From: Pantoea alhagi
GTDB taxonomy: Bacteria > Pseudomonadota > Gammaproteobacteria > Enterobacterales > Enterobacteriaceae
Reading direction: 5' to 3'
NCBI RefSeq assembly: GCF_002101395.1
Contig: NZ_CP019707.1
Location: 12,332 to 76,331, forward strand
Length of the DNA stretch: 64,000 nucleotides
The notes below the pieces were generated by a model that was not told where the DNA came from, ran no database searches, and saw only the letters and a list, made by a program, of their open reading frames with translations. Positions 1-9,430 of the stretch are shown here, in pieces (position 1 is the first letter of the stretch; every line of letters begins with the position of its first letter). The position numbers were made by a program, and so were the translations under genes.

Positions 1-19
1 AACGCAGCGGCATACAAAG

Positions 20-937
20 ATGAAAAAGAAAAACAGCACGCCAACGCCTCATGACGCTACCTTCCGCCAGTTTCTGACGCAGCCGGCGATCGCGCGCGAT
101 TTTATGGAAATCCATCTTCCGGCGGAGCTGCGCGCTATTTGCGATCTTGGCACGCTGAAACTGGAATCCGGATCATTTGTTGAAGACGATCTGCGGCAAT
201 ACTTCAGCGATGTACTTTACAGCCTGAAAACCACCACAGGCGACGGCTATATCCATGTATTGATTGAGCATCAATCTACGCCGGACCGGCATATGGCATT
301 CCGGCTGCTGCGCTATGCCGTGGCGGCGATGCAGCGGCACCTTGAAGCGGGTCATAAAAAATTGCCGTTGGTGATCCCGGTATTGTTTTATACCGGCAGA
401 CGCAGCCCCTATCCCTATGCCATGAACTGGCTTCAGGAGTTTGACAATCCAGCGCTGGCGACAAAGCTCTATGCCAGCGATTTCCCGCTGGTGGATGTGA
501 CGGTTATTCCTGATGATGAGATTATGAATCATCGAAGCATGGCTGCGCTCACCCTGCTGCAAAAGCATATCCATCAACGTGATCTGGCTGAATTAACCGA
601 ACGGCTGGCGACATTGCTGATGGAAAACTGGCTCGCTTCGCCGCAGGTAATTTCCCTGATACACTATATTTTGCAGGCGGGTGAATCTTCTGGCGCTGAA
701 GCCTTTGTCCGCGACCTGGCACAGCGCGTGCCGCAACACGGAGACGAACTGATGACCATTGCACAACAGCTGGAACAGAAAGGAATTAAAAAAGGCATTG
801 AACAAGGTCGTTCTGAAGGGGAACGCGAAGCGGCTTTTAAAATTGCGCGTAATATGCTGAAACGTGGCCTTGATGAGGTCGCCGTTATGGAGATGACCGG
901 TCTTTCTAAAGACGACATGCAGAGTTTACTACACTGA
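20..937 (+). CDS. Rpn family recombination-promoting nuclease / putative transposase
   Basis: The 305-residue protein matches the Rpn (YhgA-like, PD-(D/E)xK) family, whose members are DNA nucleases that raise RecA-independent recombination. The N-terminal motif HDATFRQFL is the family signature. Likely catalytic residues are D64 (in the YFSD segment) and E83/Q85 (in the IEHQS segment), the usual spacing for this fold. The C-terminal third is helical and charged, ending in a small helix-turn-helix-like segment (EMTGLSKDDMQ), as in E. coli RpnA-E. Length is normal for the family (about 300). The ATG lies close to the window edge, so any promoter may be cut off. The gene stands alone; a decayed regulator follows on the other strand. 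Assignment is secure at family level; biological role is inferred from the family. Confidence 0.9.
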   Translation: MKKKNSTPTPHDATFRQFLTQPAIARDFMEIHLPAELRAICDLGTLKLESGSFVEDDLRQYFSDVLYSLKTTTGDGYIHVLIEHQSTPDRHMAFRLLRYAVAAMQRHLEAGHKKLPLVIPVLFYTGRRSPYPYAMNWLQEFDNPALATKLYASDFPLVDVTVIPDDEIMNHRSMAALTLLQKHIHQRDLAELTERLATLLMENWLASPQVISLIHYILQAGESSGAEAFVRDLAQRVPQHGDELMTIAQQLEQKGIKKGIEQGRSEGEREAAFKIARNMLKRGLDEVAVMEMTGLSKDDMQSLLH

Positions 938-2176
938 CTACAAGAGGACACATGATGCAGCCCGCATACGGAGCCGGGGCGGCAAGGCCCAGATAAGGCG
1001 TACCGATGGCCTAATACAACAGCTGGAAAGTTAGTTGTTTTCTTCATATCCCAACAGCTTGCCAGGGTAAATTTACTTATAATATAAATTAAAAGCATAT
1101 ATTAATTCACGTGCCTCGCTGTAGCTGCGGGAGCGGAGCGTGCTCTTAATGTCCTTCCTCCACCGGTAAGGTTAACCTGGTGTTGCGTTACATTGTTTGA
1201 ATAATCTAACGTTGGCGAGCTGGTTTTCTGTTTGCTCCTGCAACGCCTGCACTGCTGCGGTAGTATCGCCCATCAGCATGACAACCTTATTCCCCTGCTT
1301 TGCTCATAAACGTGCCTTTCTTAAATGCCAGTCGCATACTCTCTGAAAAAACGGTCACCTCGGCGCCCAGTGCTACCATCGGACATTTGCCCTGATATTC
1401 CTGGTATCCTGCCACTGCTGCCATTAGCTTATCAGCCGCTGCGCCATGGTGCAGTTGGGTTGATCCATCATCTTGTAGGCATCGGTCAGATAGCCAGTAA
1501 AATAGCTTTCCAGCATGGCTATGCCGGTCAGAATTTCGTTGAGTCCTGCAGCTGAGAAACCCTTACTGACCATGATACGCTAGCTTGTGGTAAGGATGTG
1601 TTCCCGAATGTCATCTGTGTGTTTATGTGGCACTGTGTTTATGGGATTAGGGCATACCTAATTAGACCTGTCATCTGGATATTTTTGAAGGCAGACTTTT
1701 ATGCAGATGCACGCTAAATACAGATTGTCGAAAATGAAACTTCAGGAGCCATCAGACTGGGACTCACGGGTGTGTCCTAATCCCTTTTACGTCCCGCACA
1801 AAATGCATCTGCTTCGAGGGGGCTTCGCCTGCCCATTGACATTTTGTGGGCCGGGTGAATGTGCGCACATGCGCATGTGACAGGCAAAAGAGATCTGTTC
1901 AGGTGAAAGGTATGAAAAAGGCAAGCCAGTGGCATATTACGGCGTGAGGAAGGATACCCAGCTCCACGATAAAAAGTAGGGTGCTCCGGGTTAGGTTACT
2001 ATACAACTATGCTTTTGTCGGGATTTTGCCATACGGCAGCCAGTAATACCTGATCGCATTGAGTTTCACCTCGTTCCGTCACACCCTGCTGATTTTACCA
2101 TTGCTGGCAGCTAATGCGCATACAGCATACTGTTCAATGTCTAACGCGCCTCTAGCGATGGCTGCTTTCGCATAGT
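938..2176. other. Gene-poor stretch with decayed sequence
   Basis: No intact gene is visible here. Positions 1300-1632 hold a TetR relic on the minus strand (listed separately). The remainder, including 1640-2160 just downstream of the tyrosine recombinase, has short interrupted reading frames and no recognisable family; it looks like old plasmid debris. Confidence 0.5.
1300..1632 (-). pseudogene. TetR/AcrR-family regulator, decayed
   Basis: Read on the minus strand, the sequence keeps the N-terminal TetR helix-turn-helix start (PHKHTDDIREHILTT), then a stop codon, then RIMVSKGFSAAGLNEILT, which is the typical beginning of a TetR DNA-binding domain. The usual segment with the recognition helix is shortened. 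A further stop and a frame change precede QGKCPMVALGAEV and ESMRLAFKKGT, which match the ligand-domain part of the same family. At least two stops, an internal deletion and a frameshift mean it cannot make a working regulator. No target gene is left beside it. Confidence 0.6.
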
Positions 2177-3160
2177 TCAAAACTTCAGCTTATTCGCAGC
2201 TTTACGCAAACGTTCATCGCCGCGCCGGTCATATTTTTGCGTAGTGGTGACGCTGGCATGTCCCATCGCATCCCGGACAGTTATCAAGTCATCCCCGTTG
2301 TCCAGCATCATTGAAGCAAAGGTACGGCGTAAATCATGCGGGGCACATTTATCGATACCACTATCGATCCGGCGCTGGCCGAGTATGTGATAAACCGCCT
2401 GAGGCGTCATACGCTGAAAAGTGACATCGTCACCGCTGCGTATGCGGGTAAAGAGAGGCCCTTCCTGCTCGCCCCGGATCGTATCCGTCCATGTATGAAT
2501 GCGTTGCCAGACATTTTCAGGCATAAACGCCAGGCGTTCTTTATTTCCCTTACCCTTCACGATTAAAGCCTGCTCTTTATACAATATGCTGGCGTAATCC
2601 AGTTCAACCACTTCGGAACGGCGCAGCCCGCAACCGAGCATGACCGCCAGCATAGCGGCATCGCGCGGTCCTTTACAGCCCGTATCCTGTTCACAACTGC
2701 GGAACAAGGCACGAATTTCTTCCGGCGCCAGTGCACGACCACGGGTAAGGCGGCTTCCCCGCACCGCGCGCACCGTCAGGATCTGCTGATAACTCTCCGT
2801 ATCCATCTGCTTCATCATCCACGCCTCACGGGCGGTCCCTTTCAGGGCAGATAAATAGGTGTTGATAGTGGCAGGTGCTCTGCCGCTGACCTGCAGCATT
2901 TCCAGCAGACCGCGAATATGGTGTCGGCGCAGGCTGCCCCAGGCGCAATTCTGCAGAGAGGTAAAGCCGAGCATGCCTGCAACAATGTTCAAAAAAGATT
3001 TCATCGTCTGCCGGCTGGCGGCAGACGAGAGACCAATAAGATAGGCCTGGGCCGGGTTCAGCGACGTGGTGCTGTTGATGGCCGCCAGAGCATAAGCATC
3101 CTGGGTATCTGCTGACGACAGCGTATGTGAAAGGAAATTGTCATCGACAGAATCGGTCAT
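2177..3160 (-). CDS. Tyrosine recombinase (XerD-like integrase)
   Basis: This 327-residue protein is a tyrosine site-specific recombinase. The N-terminal SAM-like core-binding region lies at about residues 35-120. The catalytic domain shows the expected set: R180 (GCGLRRSE), K204 in the beta-hairpin region (VKGKGNKER), H275 and R278 (PHDLRRTF), H301 (MGHASV) and nucleophile Y310 (TQKYDRR). It cuts and rejoins DNA through a 3'-phosphotyrosine link. Start is the ATG at 3160. Nothing nearby is clearly its att site; the flanking sequence on both sides is gene-poor. It could be the integrase of a decayed element or a plasmid resolution enzyme; the sequence does not tell which. Confidence 0.9.
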   Translation of the reverse strand: MTDSVDDNFLSHTLSSADTQDAYALAAINSTTSLNPAQAYLIGLSSAASRQTMKSFLNIVAGMLGFTSLQNCAWGSLRRHHIRGLLEMLQVSGRAPATINTYLSALKGTAREAWMMKQMDTESYQQILTVRAVRGSRLTRGRALAPEEIRALFRSCEQDTGCKGPRDAAMLAVMLGCGLRRSEVVELDYASILYKEQALIVKGKGNKERLAFMPENVWQRIHTWTDTIRGEQEGPLFTRIRSGDDVTFQRMTPQAVYHILGQRRIDSGIDKCAPHDLRRTFASMMLDNGDDLITVRDAMGHASVTTTQKYDRRGDERLRKAANKLKF

Positions 3161-4185
3161 TTTTACCTCTGAGCAGATAAGGCATGTGGTCTATGGTATA
3201 CGCACAATCTGGGAATTATCACCTGTACGGCCTCTTACCGTAAAGCTACTTTCTCAAAGAGACATTTTAATAAGTAACCAGTTTTCAATGCACTTCTGAA
3301 ACGTCTTCCAGTAGTCCAAAAAAAGTCAGGATGAAAATATGACCTGCGGTGGCGCTGCGTGAAATCGGTATGAATTCAAAGACTAAAGCGCTCAGGTTAT
3401 TATTCTACGTTGTCTGCAGGCATGGAGCGCATTTTCCCTTGTCTGCTCAGCGAAAACCAAAGGAATAAATCGATCAGCTGCTGATCCGGTTTCGACCCGT
3501 TTCTAGGCTTTTCTCCCATACGCGGAGAGTAACTTAGACAGCCGGGAATAAAAAGGGAGTGGTGCGTTCCGGGCCGGTTATTTTATTTAAACTACTGTCA
3601 TTAGATATTATGTTTAAAATGTGCAAATGAGATTATTGAATGTATGTATAGGCTTCCTGTAGTGGTCAACAAAAACTGGCCACCGCTTTAGAGTTTTTCC
3701 AGTGTAGTGGCTCACTTTAATGTGTATCTTTTTTGCTACACATTGAATTTACATGCTACATAAATGTAAAGCAAGCGCATACAGTACTCGTTTTTATTCG
3801 GGCACCAGGCATTCAGCCAAAAGCCTATATGCAGCCCACTTTTTCCCATGTGGCAGCTAATGCAACTGATATTGCATTTCGAAAGCAAACTGCACACTAT
3901 TCATGTTCATTTTATGACTTAAAGCAAAGAGAAATCATTCTGCAGAAAAAATGCCCACAGCTAAGCGCCTTAGTGGCTATATAGTAAAATGGAATGTACT
4001 AATTCAGCAGGAGTCAGGCCAAATTCAATTTCGTGACATATCTATGGCTTTTCAGATTCCGGCAAAAAATTACATCGAGACGCGACTTAACTTGGGTGTT
4101 CTGGTTTAGAAAGGCTGCATGTTTACCCTGCGCATAAGTTTACGTAATAGAAATGGAGGCGCGTAAAATGAAACTATTTGCGTGA
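3161..4185. other. Intergenic stretch, no convincing gene
   Basis: About 1 kb without a supported gene. Short frames exist, including a coherent 39-codon frame on the minus strand at 3400-3519 and an AT-rich plus-strand frame at 3733-3984, but neither has a good ribosome site or a recognisable product. A short segment near 3659-3685 resembles the end of an IS3-type element but has no partner. This stretch separates the recombinase from the biosynthetic-looking island. Confidence 0.45.
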
Positions 4186-4704
4186 TCACGTATTCTTGAG
4201 CTGGAGAGTAATTGGTTCATATGTATCAACCTCATCTAAATTATCAAAATAATTTAAAAAAGCACGTGGGAGAACATAACCAATCTCGTAAAAATGTGAC
4301 TTATCCAGGCCAGTTAATTGCAGGGGGAAAGGGATATACCCCTGCTCTGACTGCAAATGATAAAGCTCAATTCTACTGAGTATCAAGATTTCATTTTCAG
4401 TCACTTCTGGTGCGAAAGTTTGGCAGTTGTAAACGTTCCTGTGCCAGTTTAAAATGTTTTTTTGCCAATGAGAAAAGGTCCCTCCCCCGTTTTTTAAATA
4501 TTCCTTGCTCATAATAACTCCAATGTTTTCAATTGTGTGTACAGCTAGGTAACGTGGAGTTGCTGACTTTAAAGATTTAAACCTCTGAGAGGTTTTGAAG
4601 CCAGTCGTGGATATCAGGCAGGGTAACTTATTTAGGCTGTAAAATTCATTCCAATCCTTTTCACTTACAGTGTCTTTATAATCACAATGAACTGTGTATA
4701 TCAT
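4186..4704 (-). CDS. Hypothetical protein, last gene of the island operon
   Basis: The 172-residue product is not recognised with confidence. Its N-terminal half (a short strand, WNEFYSLNKLP, then GFKTSQRF and PRYLAVHTIE) has the layout of a dimeric alpha/beta-barrel (EthD/NIPSNAP-like) domain; this is inference from pattern only. The C-terminal half is rich in aromatic residues and shows no transmembrane segment or signal peptide. A strong Shine-Dalgarno (AGGAG) precedes the ATG. It follows the PEP-enzyme gene by 143 bp on the same strand and is the last gene of the group, so it may serve the same pathway. It is AT-richer than the plasmid backbone genes, suggesting recent acquisition. Confidence 0.65.
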   Translation of the reverse strand: MIYTVHCDYKDTVSEKDWNEFYSLNKLPCLISTTGFKTSQRFKSLKSATPRYLAVHTIENIGVIMSKEYLKNGGGTFSHWQKNILNWHRNVYNCQTFAPEVTENEILILSRIELYHLQSEQGYIPFPLQLTGLDKSHFYEIGYVLPRAFLNYFDNLDEVDTYEPITLQLKNT

Positions 4705-4847
4705 GTTTTCTCCTGTTAAGAACTTCTAGTAACTTTGAGTGTCATGGTTTTATGAAAAATGGTGATTTAAAATCATGTAATCGGGCGCAAAGGATGTTTA
4801 TAAAAAATAATCTAATTATCATCTTAACAGTGTGCCCGATGAAAATA

Positions 4848-6044
4848 TTATTTATTTTTAACTAAATCTATAATTCCTGAAAAATGAAAAATCGTACTGA
4901 GTTCCCTAACTTGGGCAGAACAAATAAGTTCGCCAACCCCAGCCTTAAGTAACTCAGTCATAACTTTCTCATTACGACGAACTTCACCACAGACAAAGGT
5001 ATGGACTCCATACTGACGCGCACACATTACTACACGGCGTAACAGACGGATATTGGCATTGCTCGCAGGTAAAACAGATAAAGCTTGATTGTTTCTGCAC
5101 ACACCATTAAAAAGCGAAAACAAATCAGACGTACCAATGGCCATAAAGTCAACTTTATGAGTTTGGAAAAGCGCATCGAGCTCTTCGGCCAAAGCTGGCA
5201 CCTCTAAAGTGAAGCCTAGTTCGACACTCTCACGCTCGATTCCTGCAGCTTTTACTAAATCAACAAAATTACCGTACTCATCTATTGTTGAAACAAATGG
5301 TGCACTGATTTTGATTTTTATATCAAATTCATCCTGAAAGCGTCGGATTGCAGCCAGTTCAGGCGCCCATTGTTCCATAATACGCGGCCCACGGACACCT
5401 AAATCAGGATTCATTTCAGCAGGAACCTGAATGCCAACTTCAGATAATTCAGCTGTAGTAAGATCGGATAATACACATCGAATACTTGACCAATTTTGCT
5501 TGCCTAACTTAACTAGCTGCTCGTACAAGTATTTTTCAATAACCTCCGGGTTATTATAAGCGCCAGCATCCTGACTGAACAACTGGAAAAGGCAGAATTT
5601 AAATCTGAAGTATCCTAATGAATTAATACCAAAGCGACGGTATGTAGATAAATTTCGATTATTCAATACCGAGCAAATAGCACTAATAGGAACGCCTTCC
5701 TTTAATTCTTTAATGCCATCCTTATTAATGATGCATCTGCTGGTCTTATCAAATTCACGCTCGTTATAGACAACTAAACCAATACCAGATTCATGTAGCA
5801 TTTTTCTTGCATGATCGGAGAACTCACCTTGGGTTACTACGACCGAGCCAACAGATGGTTTTGCAATAATCTTACTGGCGATTGAGCAGTCAAGGCGAGT
5901 TGTAAAAAATATATGCTCTGCACCCTCGGTCAACTCGTCAAGAGAATGAGTAATTATGCCTACCGTTTCAGGTTCCGGCGTAATAATCATTTTACCAGAA
6001 TGTTGATAAGTTGACTGCATATCCAAGATGTCTAAAATAGCCAT
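4848..6044 (-). CDS. PEP-utilising enzyme, PTS enzyme I-like (no ATP-grasp domain)
   Basis: The 398-residue protein resembles the catalytic half of PTS enzyme I and related PEP-utilising enzymes. Residues about 60-95 look like the swivelling phosphohistidine domain, with H78 (GEFSDHARKML) where enzyme I has its phosphorylated His. Residues about 140-395 form the PEP-binding barrel: NPDLGVRG (R218), the metal ligand E281 (GFTLEVPA), MAIGTSDLF (D307), and the proton-donor Cys352 (FVCGEV). N-terminal ATP-grasp and HPr-binding parts are absent; canonical enzyme I is about 575 residues. It would take phosphate from PEP, or form or cleave an enolpyruvyl compound; the substrate is unknown. Shine-Dalgarno GGAG precedes the ATG. 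It lies 27 bp after the dehydrogenase gene in one operon. Confidence 0.75.
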   Translation of the reverse strand: MAILDILDMQSTYQHSGKMIITPEPETVGIITHSLDELTEGAEHIFFTTRLDCSIASKIIAKPSVGSVVVTQGEFSDHARKMLHESGIGLVVYNEREFDKTSRCIINKDGIKELKEGVPISAICSVLNNRNLSTYRRFGINSLGYFRFKFCLFQLFSQDAGAYNNPEVIEKYLYEQLVKLGKQNWSSIRCVLSDLTTAELSEVGIQVPAEMNPDLGVRGPRIMEQWAPELAAIRRFQDEFDIKIKISAPFVSTIDEYGNFVDLVKAAGIERESVELGFTLEVPALAEELDALFQTHKVDFMAIGTSDLFSLFNGVCRNNQALSVLPASNANIRLLRRVVMCARQYGVHTFVCGEVRRNEKVMTELLKAGVGELICSAQVRELSTIFHFSGIIDLVKNK

Positions 6045-6071
6045 TTTGAGCTCCAGAATTTAGGTGTTTTC

Positions 6072-7277
6072 TTAATTTACAATTGTCAGGGATTCGCCAT
6101 TCAGGATACGATCGGTTGTGGCAAGAATTGCTGCACTATAACCTAATGTATTATGAACATAAGCCTGCAGTGTCACTTCAGTAATATCGCCAATACTTTT
6201 AGCTGAAATATGCTGCTCTGTCGCAATCAGTACTAAGCCACAAGGCATGCTCGCATACGCCTTTGAACCGATTGGATTACTAGTGACATGAATAAGAGAA
6301 GGTTCTTCTGATTCGATCCTGCGAGCGACATGAATAAGCTTATCTATATTCACGTTCAGGTTCTTTAGAAAAAAACGCTGTATCTGATAACCGGGCGGTT
6401 GGGTCAACACGCGCAGAGAAACGGTGTTAACGCTGGTTGCGGGTTTGAATCGCTGCATAGATGTGGCAACCTGCGAAACCCCTGGCCGTAAATTATCTCT
6501 GGGATCTTCTGTTCTGGAGCCCGTCCGGTTAGTACCAAAATTAGAGGATGCCGTATCGGGATGTACAATATCAACTTCTGTATGCAGCAACACATCCTGT
6601 AATAGCACACCGTTATCGGAACAGTAATCAGCAAGCACACGTAATCCCGTGGTCCAGCCGACACACTGGCAACTGCCCATTGCAAAACTACCGGTCAGCT
6701 CGCTACCGATTGCTGACTGGGTAGCCAAGAAATGGCTGGCATCTGCGGATAATAGCGCTGGGTACAGCGCAGGAAGATCAGAGTTTTCTGCAACGCCAAT
6801 CACGACTTTTGCAATATATTCAAGCTTTTCAAGATGGCTACGGGATCTGATGTGCCGGCGACTTGTCGCTAAAATTGCTAAATCAAACTTACCTAAATCT
6901 TCCAGGTCCGAATCAAAATCCCTGAAATGAATCCGGAAGTTATGCCCATTGATAATGATGGACGAACTCTCTTGATTGATTTTCACTTTATCGTACAAAG
7001 AAGGGTTCGCAAGAATGAGTCTCGCTTTGAGTTCATCCAGACTACTGCGATTATTAGCACCTACTCCCTCACTGACGATAGCATGGGTTAAAATATCAGT
7101 TACCGGATATTTTATTCCTCTCGTGGCAGACAGATATATGATATTTGATCCGATATCTGCTCCCATACCGACCAGCAGCACTTTTGCAGGTCCTTCTGAA
7201 GATACTTCAGGGCCTAGCACAAATTCATCACTATTGAAATTATTCATTTGATTATTATTTTTTTGATTGTAGATCAT
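6072..7277 (-). CDS. GAPDH-fold NAD(P)-dependent dehydrogenase homolog
   Basis: The 401-residue protein has the plan of glyceraldehyde-3-phosphate dehydrogenase. A Rossmann motif, LLVGMGADIG, is at about 34-43. The active-site region GSCQCVGW places C203 at the catalytic cysteine position, and LLHTEVD places H232 at the partner histidine. A segment DNLRPGVSQVATS matches the GAPDH loop following the phosphate site, and NTLGYSAAIL near the C-terminus matches the family's WYDNE-type closing motif. It is divergent: about 70 residues longer than true GAPDH and lacking the SCTTN signature. It is probably an aldehyde/acyl-phosphate oxidoreductase with a new substrate. A resistant GAPDH copy guarding against a GAPDH inhibitor is possible but less likely given the divergence. 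Its ATG overlaps the preceding stop (ATGA), so translation is coupled. Confidence 0.7.
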   Translation of the reverse strand: MIYNQKNNNQMNNFNSDEFVLGPEVSSEGPAKVLLVGMGADIGSNIIYLSATRGIKYPVTDILTHAIVSEGVGANNRSSLDELKARLILANPSLYDKVKINQESSSIIINGHNFRIHFRDFDSDLEDLGKFDLAILATSRRHIRSRSHLEKLEYIAKVVIGVAENSDLPALYPALLSADASHFLATQSAIGSELTGSFAMGSCQCVGWTTGLRVLADYCSDNGVLLQDVLLHTEVDIVHPDTASSNFGTNRTGSRTEDPRDNLRPGVSQVATSMQRFKPATSVNTVSLRVLTQPPGYQIQRFFLKNLNVNIDKLIHVARRIESEEPSLIHVTSNPIGSKAYASMPCGLVLIATEQHISAKSIGDITEVTLQAYVHNTLGYSAAILATTDRILNGESLTIVN

Positions 7278-7981
7278 AATGTCACGTTCCCCATACGCTG
7301 CCTGATCACTTCTTTGTATGTATCGAGGTCAGTGATAAGTGAAGGGAAAAGGGTCTTCAGGCGTTCGGTTGGAAACCTTCCAGGTCTGACCAAGTGGGGA
7401 GGGTCAAATGAGAAGTCAACGACTGTATTACTCTGAAACGGTCCGGCGGCATCATCCCAGCCGATAGGGCCACCATCGATAACAAGGTCAGCATGGCGAC
7501 CAAGATCGCTGATAGCTTGTTCACGGGTTACCTGATGACCACCGGTACCAGAAATATTAGACGATGTCAGAGCAATGGGCCCATATTCGCGGCCAATCTC
7601 ATACATAGGGCTCATGCCGTGGCAGAACAGGCCAACAGTTGGTGCACTCATGGTCATTTGCTCAGGAAATGATTCTGAAACTGACGATTTGAAGAATATT
7701 GGTGTGGTCATACCCAGAAGCAGCTCAGCGATAAGTTCATCAGAAAATGTTGATGGAATTTCTGCATATAATCGGGCATCTTCAGGCCGTCCAATACCTA
7801 ATGTCAGAGGTCCAAACTTAGTGCGTTCCTTCATTTCAAAGATTCGTGCAATTCCCTTCTCACTGGTTGCAGAACAAAAAACACCATAGTTAGTAACGCT
7901 TGGTGCAACAATTACGCCATCATTTTTAAGTAATTCAAGTGCGTAATCATGAGTCGATTTATTATATACTCTGATATCCAT
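7274..7981 (-). CDS. TsaC/YrdC/Sua5-like L-threonylcarbamoyladenylate synthase family protein
   Basis: The 235-residue product carries the YrdC fold: IVAPSVTNYGVFC at the start of the domain, the ATP/carbonate-binding MKERTKFGPLTL (K-x-R type motif), TSSNISG (S-x-N motif) and a closing HLVRPGRFP segment. Family members join threonine, bicarbonate and ATP into threonylcarbamoyl-AMP for tRNA t6A, or make carbamoyl-AMP in hydrogenase and antibiotic pathways (HypF, TobZ). The C-terminal Sua5 domain is absent, with only a short tail. A plasmid copy in an operon with two other metabolic enzymes suggests a biosynthetic rather than a tRNA role; this is inference. I chose the second ATG because AAGGA sits at proper distance before it. 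It is the first gene of the operon. Confidence 0.75.
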   Translation of the reverse strand: MDIRVYNKSTHDYALELLKNDGVIVAPSVTNYGVFCSATSEKGIARIFEMKERTKFGPLTLGIGRPEDARLYAEIPSTFSDELIAELLLGMTTPIFFKSSVSESFPEQMTMSAPTVGLFCHGMSPMYEIGREYGPIALTSSNISGTGGHQVTREQAISDLGRHADLVIDGGPIGWDDAAGPFQSNTVVDFSFDPPHLVRPGRFPTERLKTLFPSLITDLDTYKEVIRQRMGNVTL

Positions 7982-8127
7982 CCTAGTTCCTTTTCTCATA
8001 AATTTTATAGATGTTTAAAATGGTCTTTCTGTATAAAATTTTTTTTCATACATAGCATCATCATTTTCTATTAAAAATTCTCTTTCATTACGTGGGACAT
8101 TAGCTCTAAAGCTAACCCACAAAATGA

Positions 8128-8292
8128 TTATGACTGAAAGTGCTCTTCCGTAATGCTCAACATCATGCCTGAAACGCTCAAATACAAAAACTCATAATCA
8201 TTTTGAAACAGAGATGGAAAGATATTTATAAGGAAGCATGACGCTAAATATGGTAAGAATGATGTGCACTGAGTGATTTTTGAACTAGGCAT
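8128..8292 (-). CDS. Possible small protein upstream of the island operon
   Basis: A 54-codon frame begins MPSSKITQCTSF and ends ITEEHFQS. It lies 147 bp upstream of the YrdC-like gene on the same strand and just beside the insertion point of the IS element, which has separated it from its original upstream DNA. The middle is hydrophobic and aromatic. The only ribosome-site candidate is a GGAAG about 12 bp from the ATG in the pre-insertion sequence. No family is recognised. It could be a leader peptide, a small precursor peptide or chance. Confidence 0.25.
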   Translation of the reverse strand: MPSSKITQCTSFLPYLASCFLINIFPSLFQNDYEFLYLSVSGMMLSITEEHFQS

Positions 8293-8318
8293 GGCAATAC
8301 TATGTAAATAGACCCGTT

Positions 8319-9172
8319 TTAGTTCCATGCACTTTTTGAGATCCCGGCCAAATAATGGTGCTGCCGGTATTCCTCCGGTGTCATATTGTTCAGCGATTCA
8401 TGCGGACGTTCACAGTTATATTCCGACAACCATTTTTCCGTGGTTTCCCGCACTTCATTCAGTGTTCTGAACAGATAAAAATCGAGTATTTCTGTACGGT
8501 ATGTCCGGTTAAAGCGCTCAATGAAAGCGTTCTTTGTCGGCTTACCCGGCTGGATAAACTCCAGTTTTATTGTATGTTTCTCTGCCCATTCAGCCAGCGC
8601 CAGAGAGATAAATTCCGGACCATTATCCATGCGAAGCATGGCCGGATAGCCGCGGTTTGCCGCGATCCTGTCGAGTACACGGACCACTCGCTGAGCTGGC
8701 AGATTCAGATCGATTTCAATCGACAACGCCTCACGGTTAAAGTCATCAACGACATTGAACGTGCGAAAACGACGGCCACAGACCAGGGCATCATGCATAA
8801 AATCAACAGACCAGCTCTGGTTCAGCGCTTCCGGCGTGGCCAGCGGTGAGGGGTTGCGCACCGGCAACCGTTGTTTGCCCTTACGACGAAAATTCAGCTT
8901 CAGCAGACAGTAAATACGGTGGAGCCTTTTGTGATTCCACGAGTATCCCTGCCGCCGCAGAACCTGGAAAAGCTTCGGAAAACCGTATCGTGGGTATCGT
9001 TCAGCCGCTGCCTGCAGGGCGGCAATAACGGGTTCATCACGCGTGGTATCCGGGCGGTAATGGTAAACCGTTCTGCTCAGATCCAGACTCCGGCAGGCCT
9101 GACGGATACTGAGTCCGAATGTCGTTATCAGATGAGTGACCAGCTCACGCTTAAAGGCTGGTTTTAAAGCTT
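8319..9172 (-). CDS. IS3-family transposase OrfB (DDE), made by -1 frameshift
   Basis: The frame is open from the end of orfA to the stop beside the IS end, so the catalytic half is uninterrupted, about 280 residues. The integrase-type core shows SVDFMHD (first D), RMDNGPEF (second D) and NAFIERFNRTYR (E), the DDE triad that cuts and joins DNA. There is no own ribosome site at the beginning of the frame; expression is expected as an OrfAB fusion through slippage on the A-run at the orfA end (about 9172-9178). The first internal ATG is at 8867, but a product from there would lack the N-terminal part. Confidence 0.88.
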
Positions 9173-9430
9173 TTTTTCGATAACGTCTTTCAGCGCCCGG
9201 TTCTCAAGGCTCAGGTCGGCAAACATCTGTTTGAGACGTCTGTTCTCGTCCTCAAGATCCTTTATCTTTTTAATATCAGAAGCTTCCATGCCGCCATATT
9301 TAGACTTCCAGTTGTAGTAAGTCGCTTCAGAGATACCGGCCTCGCGGCAGACATCTTTAACAGTTCGTCCGGCTTCAACCGACTTAATCACGGCAATGAT
9401 CTGATGCTCAGTAAAACGGGCTTTACGCAT
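9164..9430 (-). CDS. IS3-family transposase OrfA
   Basis: The 88-residue protein has a helix-turn-helix (residues about 7-45, with VKDVCREAGISEATYYNW) and a C-terminal leucine zipper (EDENRRLKQMFADLSLENRAL). It binds the IS ends and, by -1 frameshifting at the A-rich stretch just before its stop codon, forms the N-terminal part of the OrfAB transposase. Start and length are typical of the IS407-like group. Confidence 0.93.
   Translation of the reverse strand: MRKARFTEHQIIAVIKSVEAGRTVKDVCREAGISEATYYNWKSKYGGMEASDIKKIKDLEDENRRLKQMFADLSLENRALKDVIEKKL

Noticed and set aside
1325..1555. Plus-strand frame of 76 codons
   Set aside because: It is the shadow of the TetR relic on the minus strand.
3659..3715. 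Sequence like an IS3-type end (GTGGTCAACAAAAACTGG)
   Set aside because: No partner end and no transposase text nearby; too short to call.
3733..3984. 83-codon AT-rich plus-strand frame
   Set aside because: No ribosome site, unnatural composition and no recognised product; the region appears non-coding.
6072..7277. Self-resistant GAPDH copy for a GAPDH-targeting antibiotic
   Set aside because: Attractive for a biosynthetic island, but the protein is too divergent from housekeeping GAPDH (no SCTTN motif, about 70 residues longer) to be a simple replacement; kept only as an alternative.
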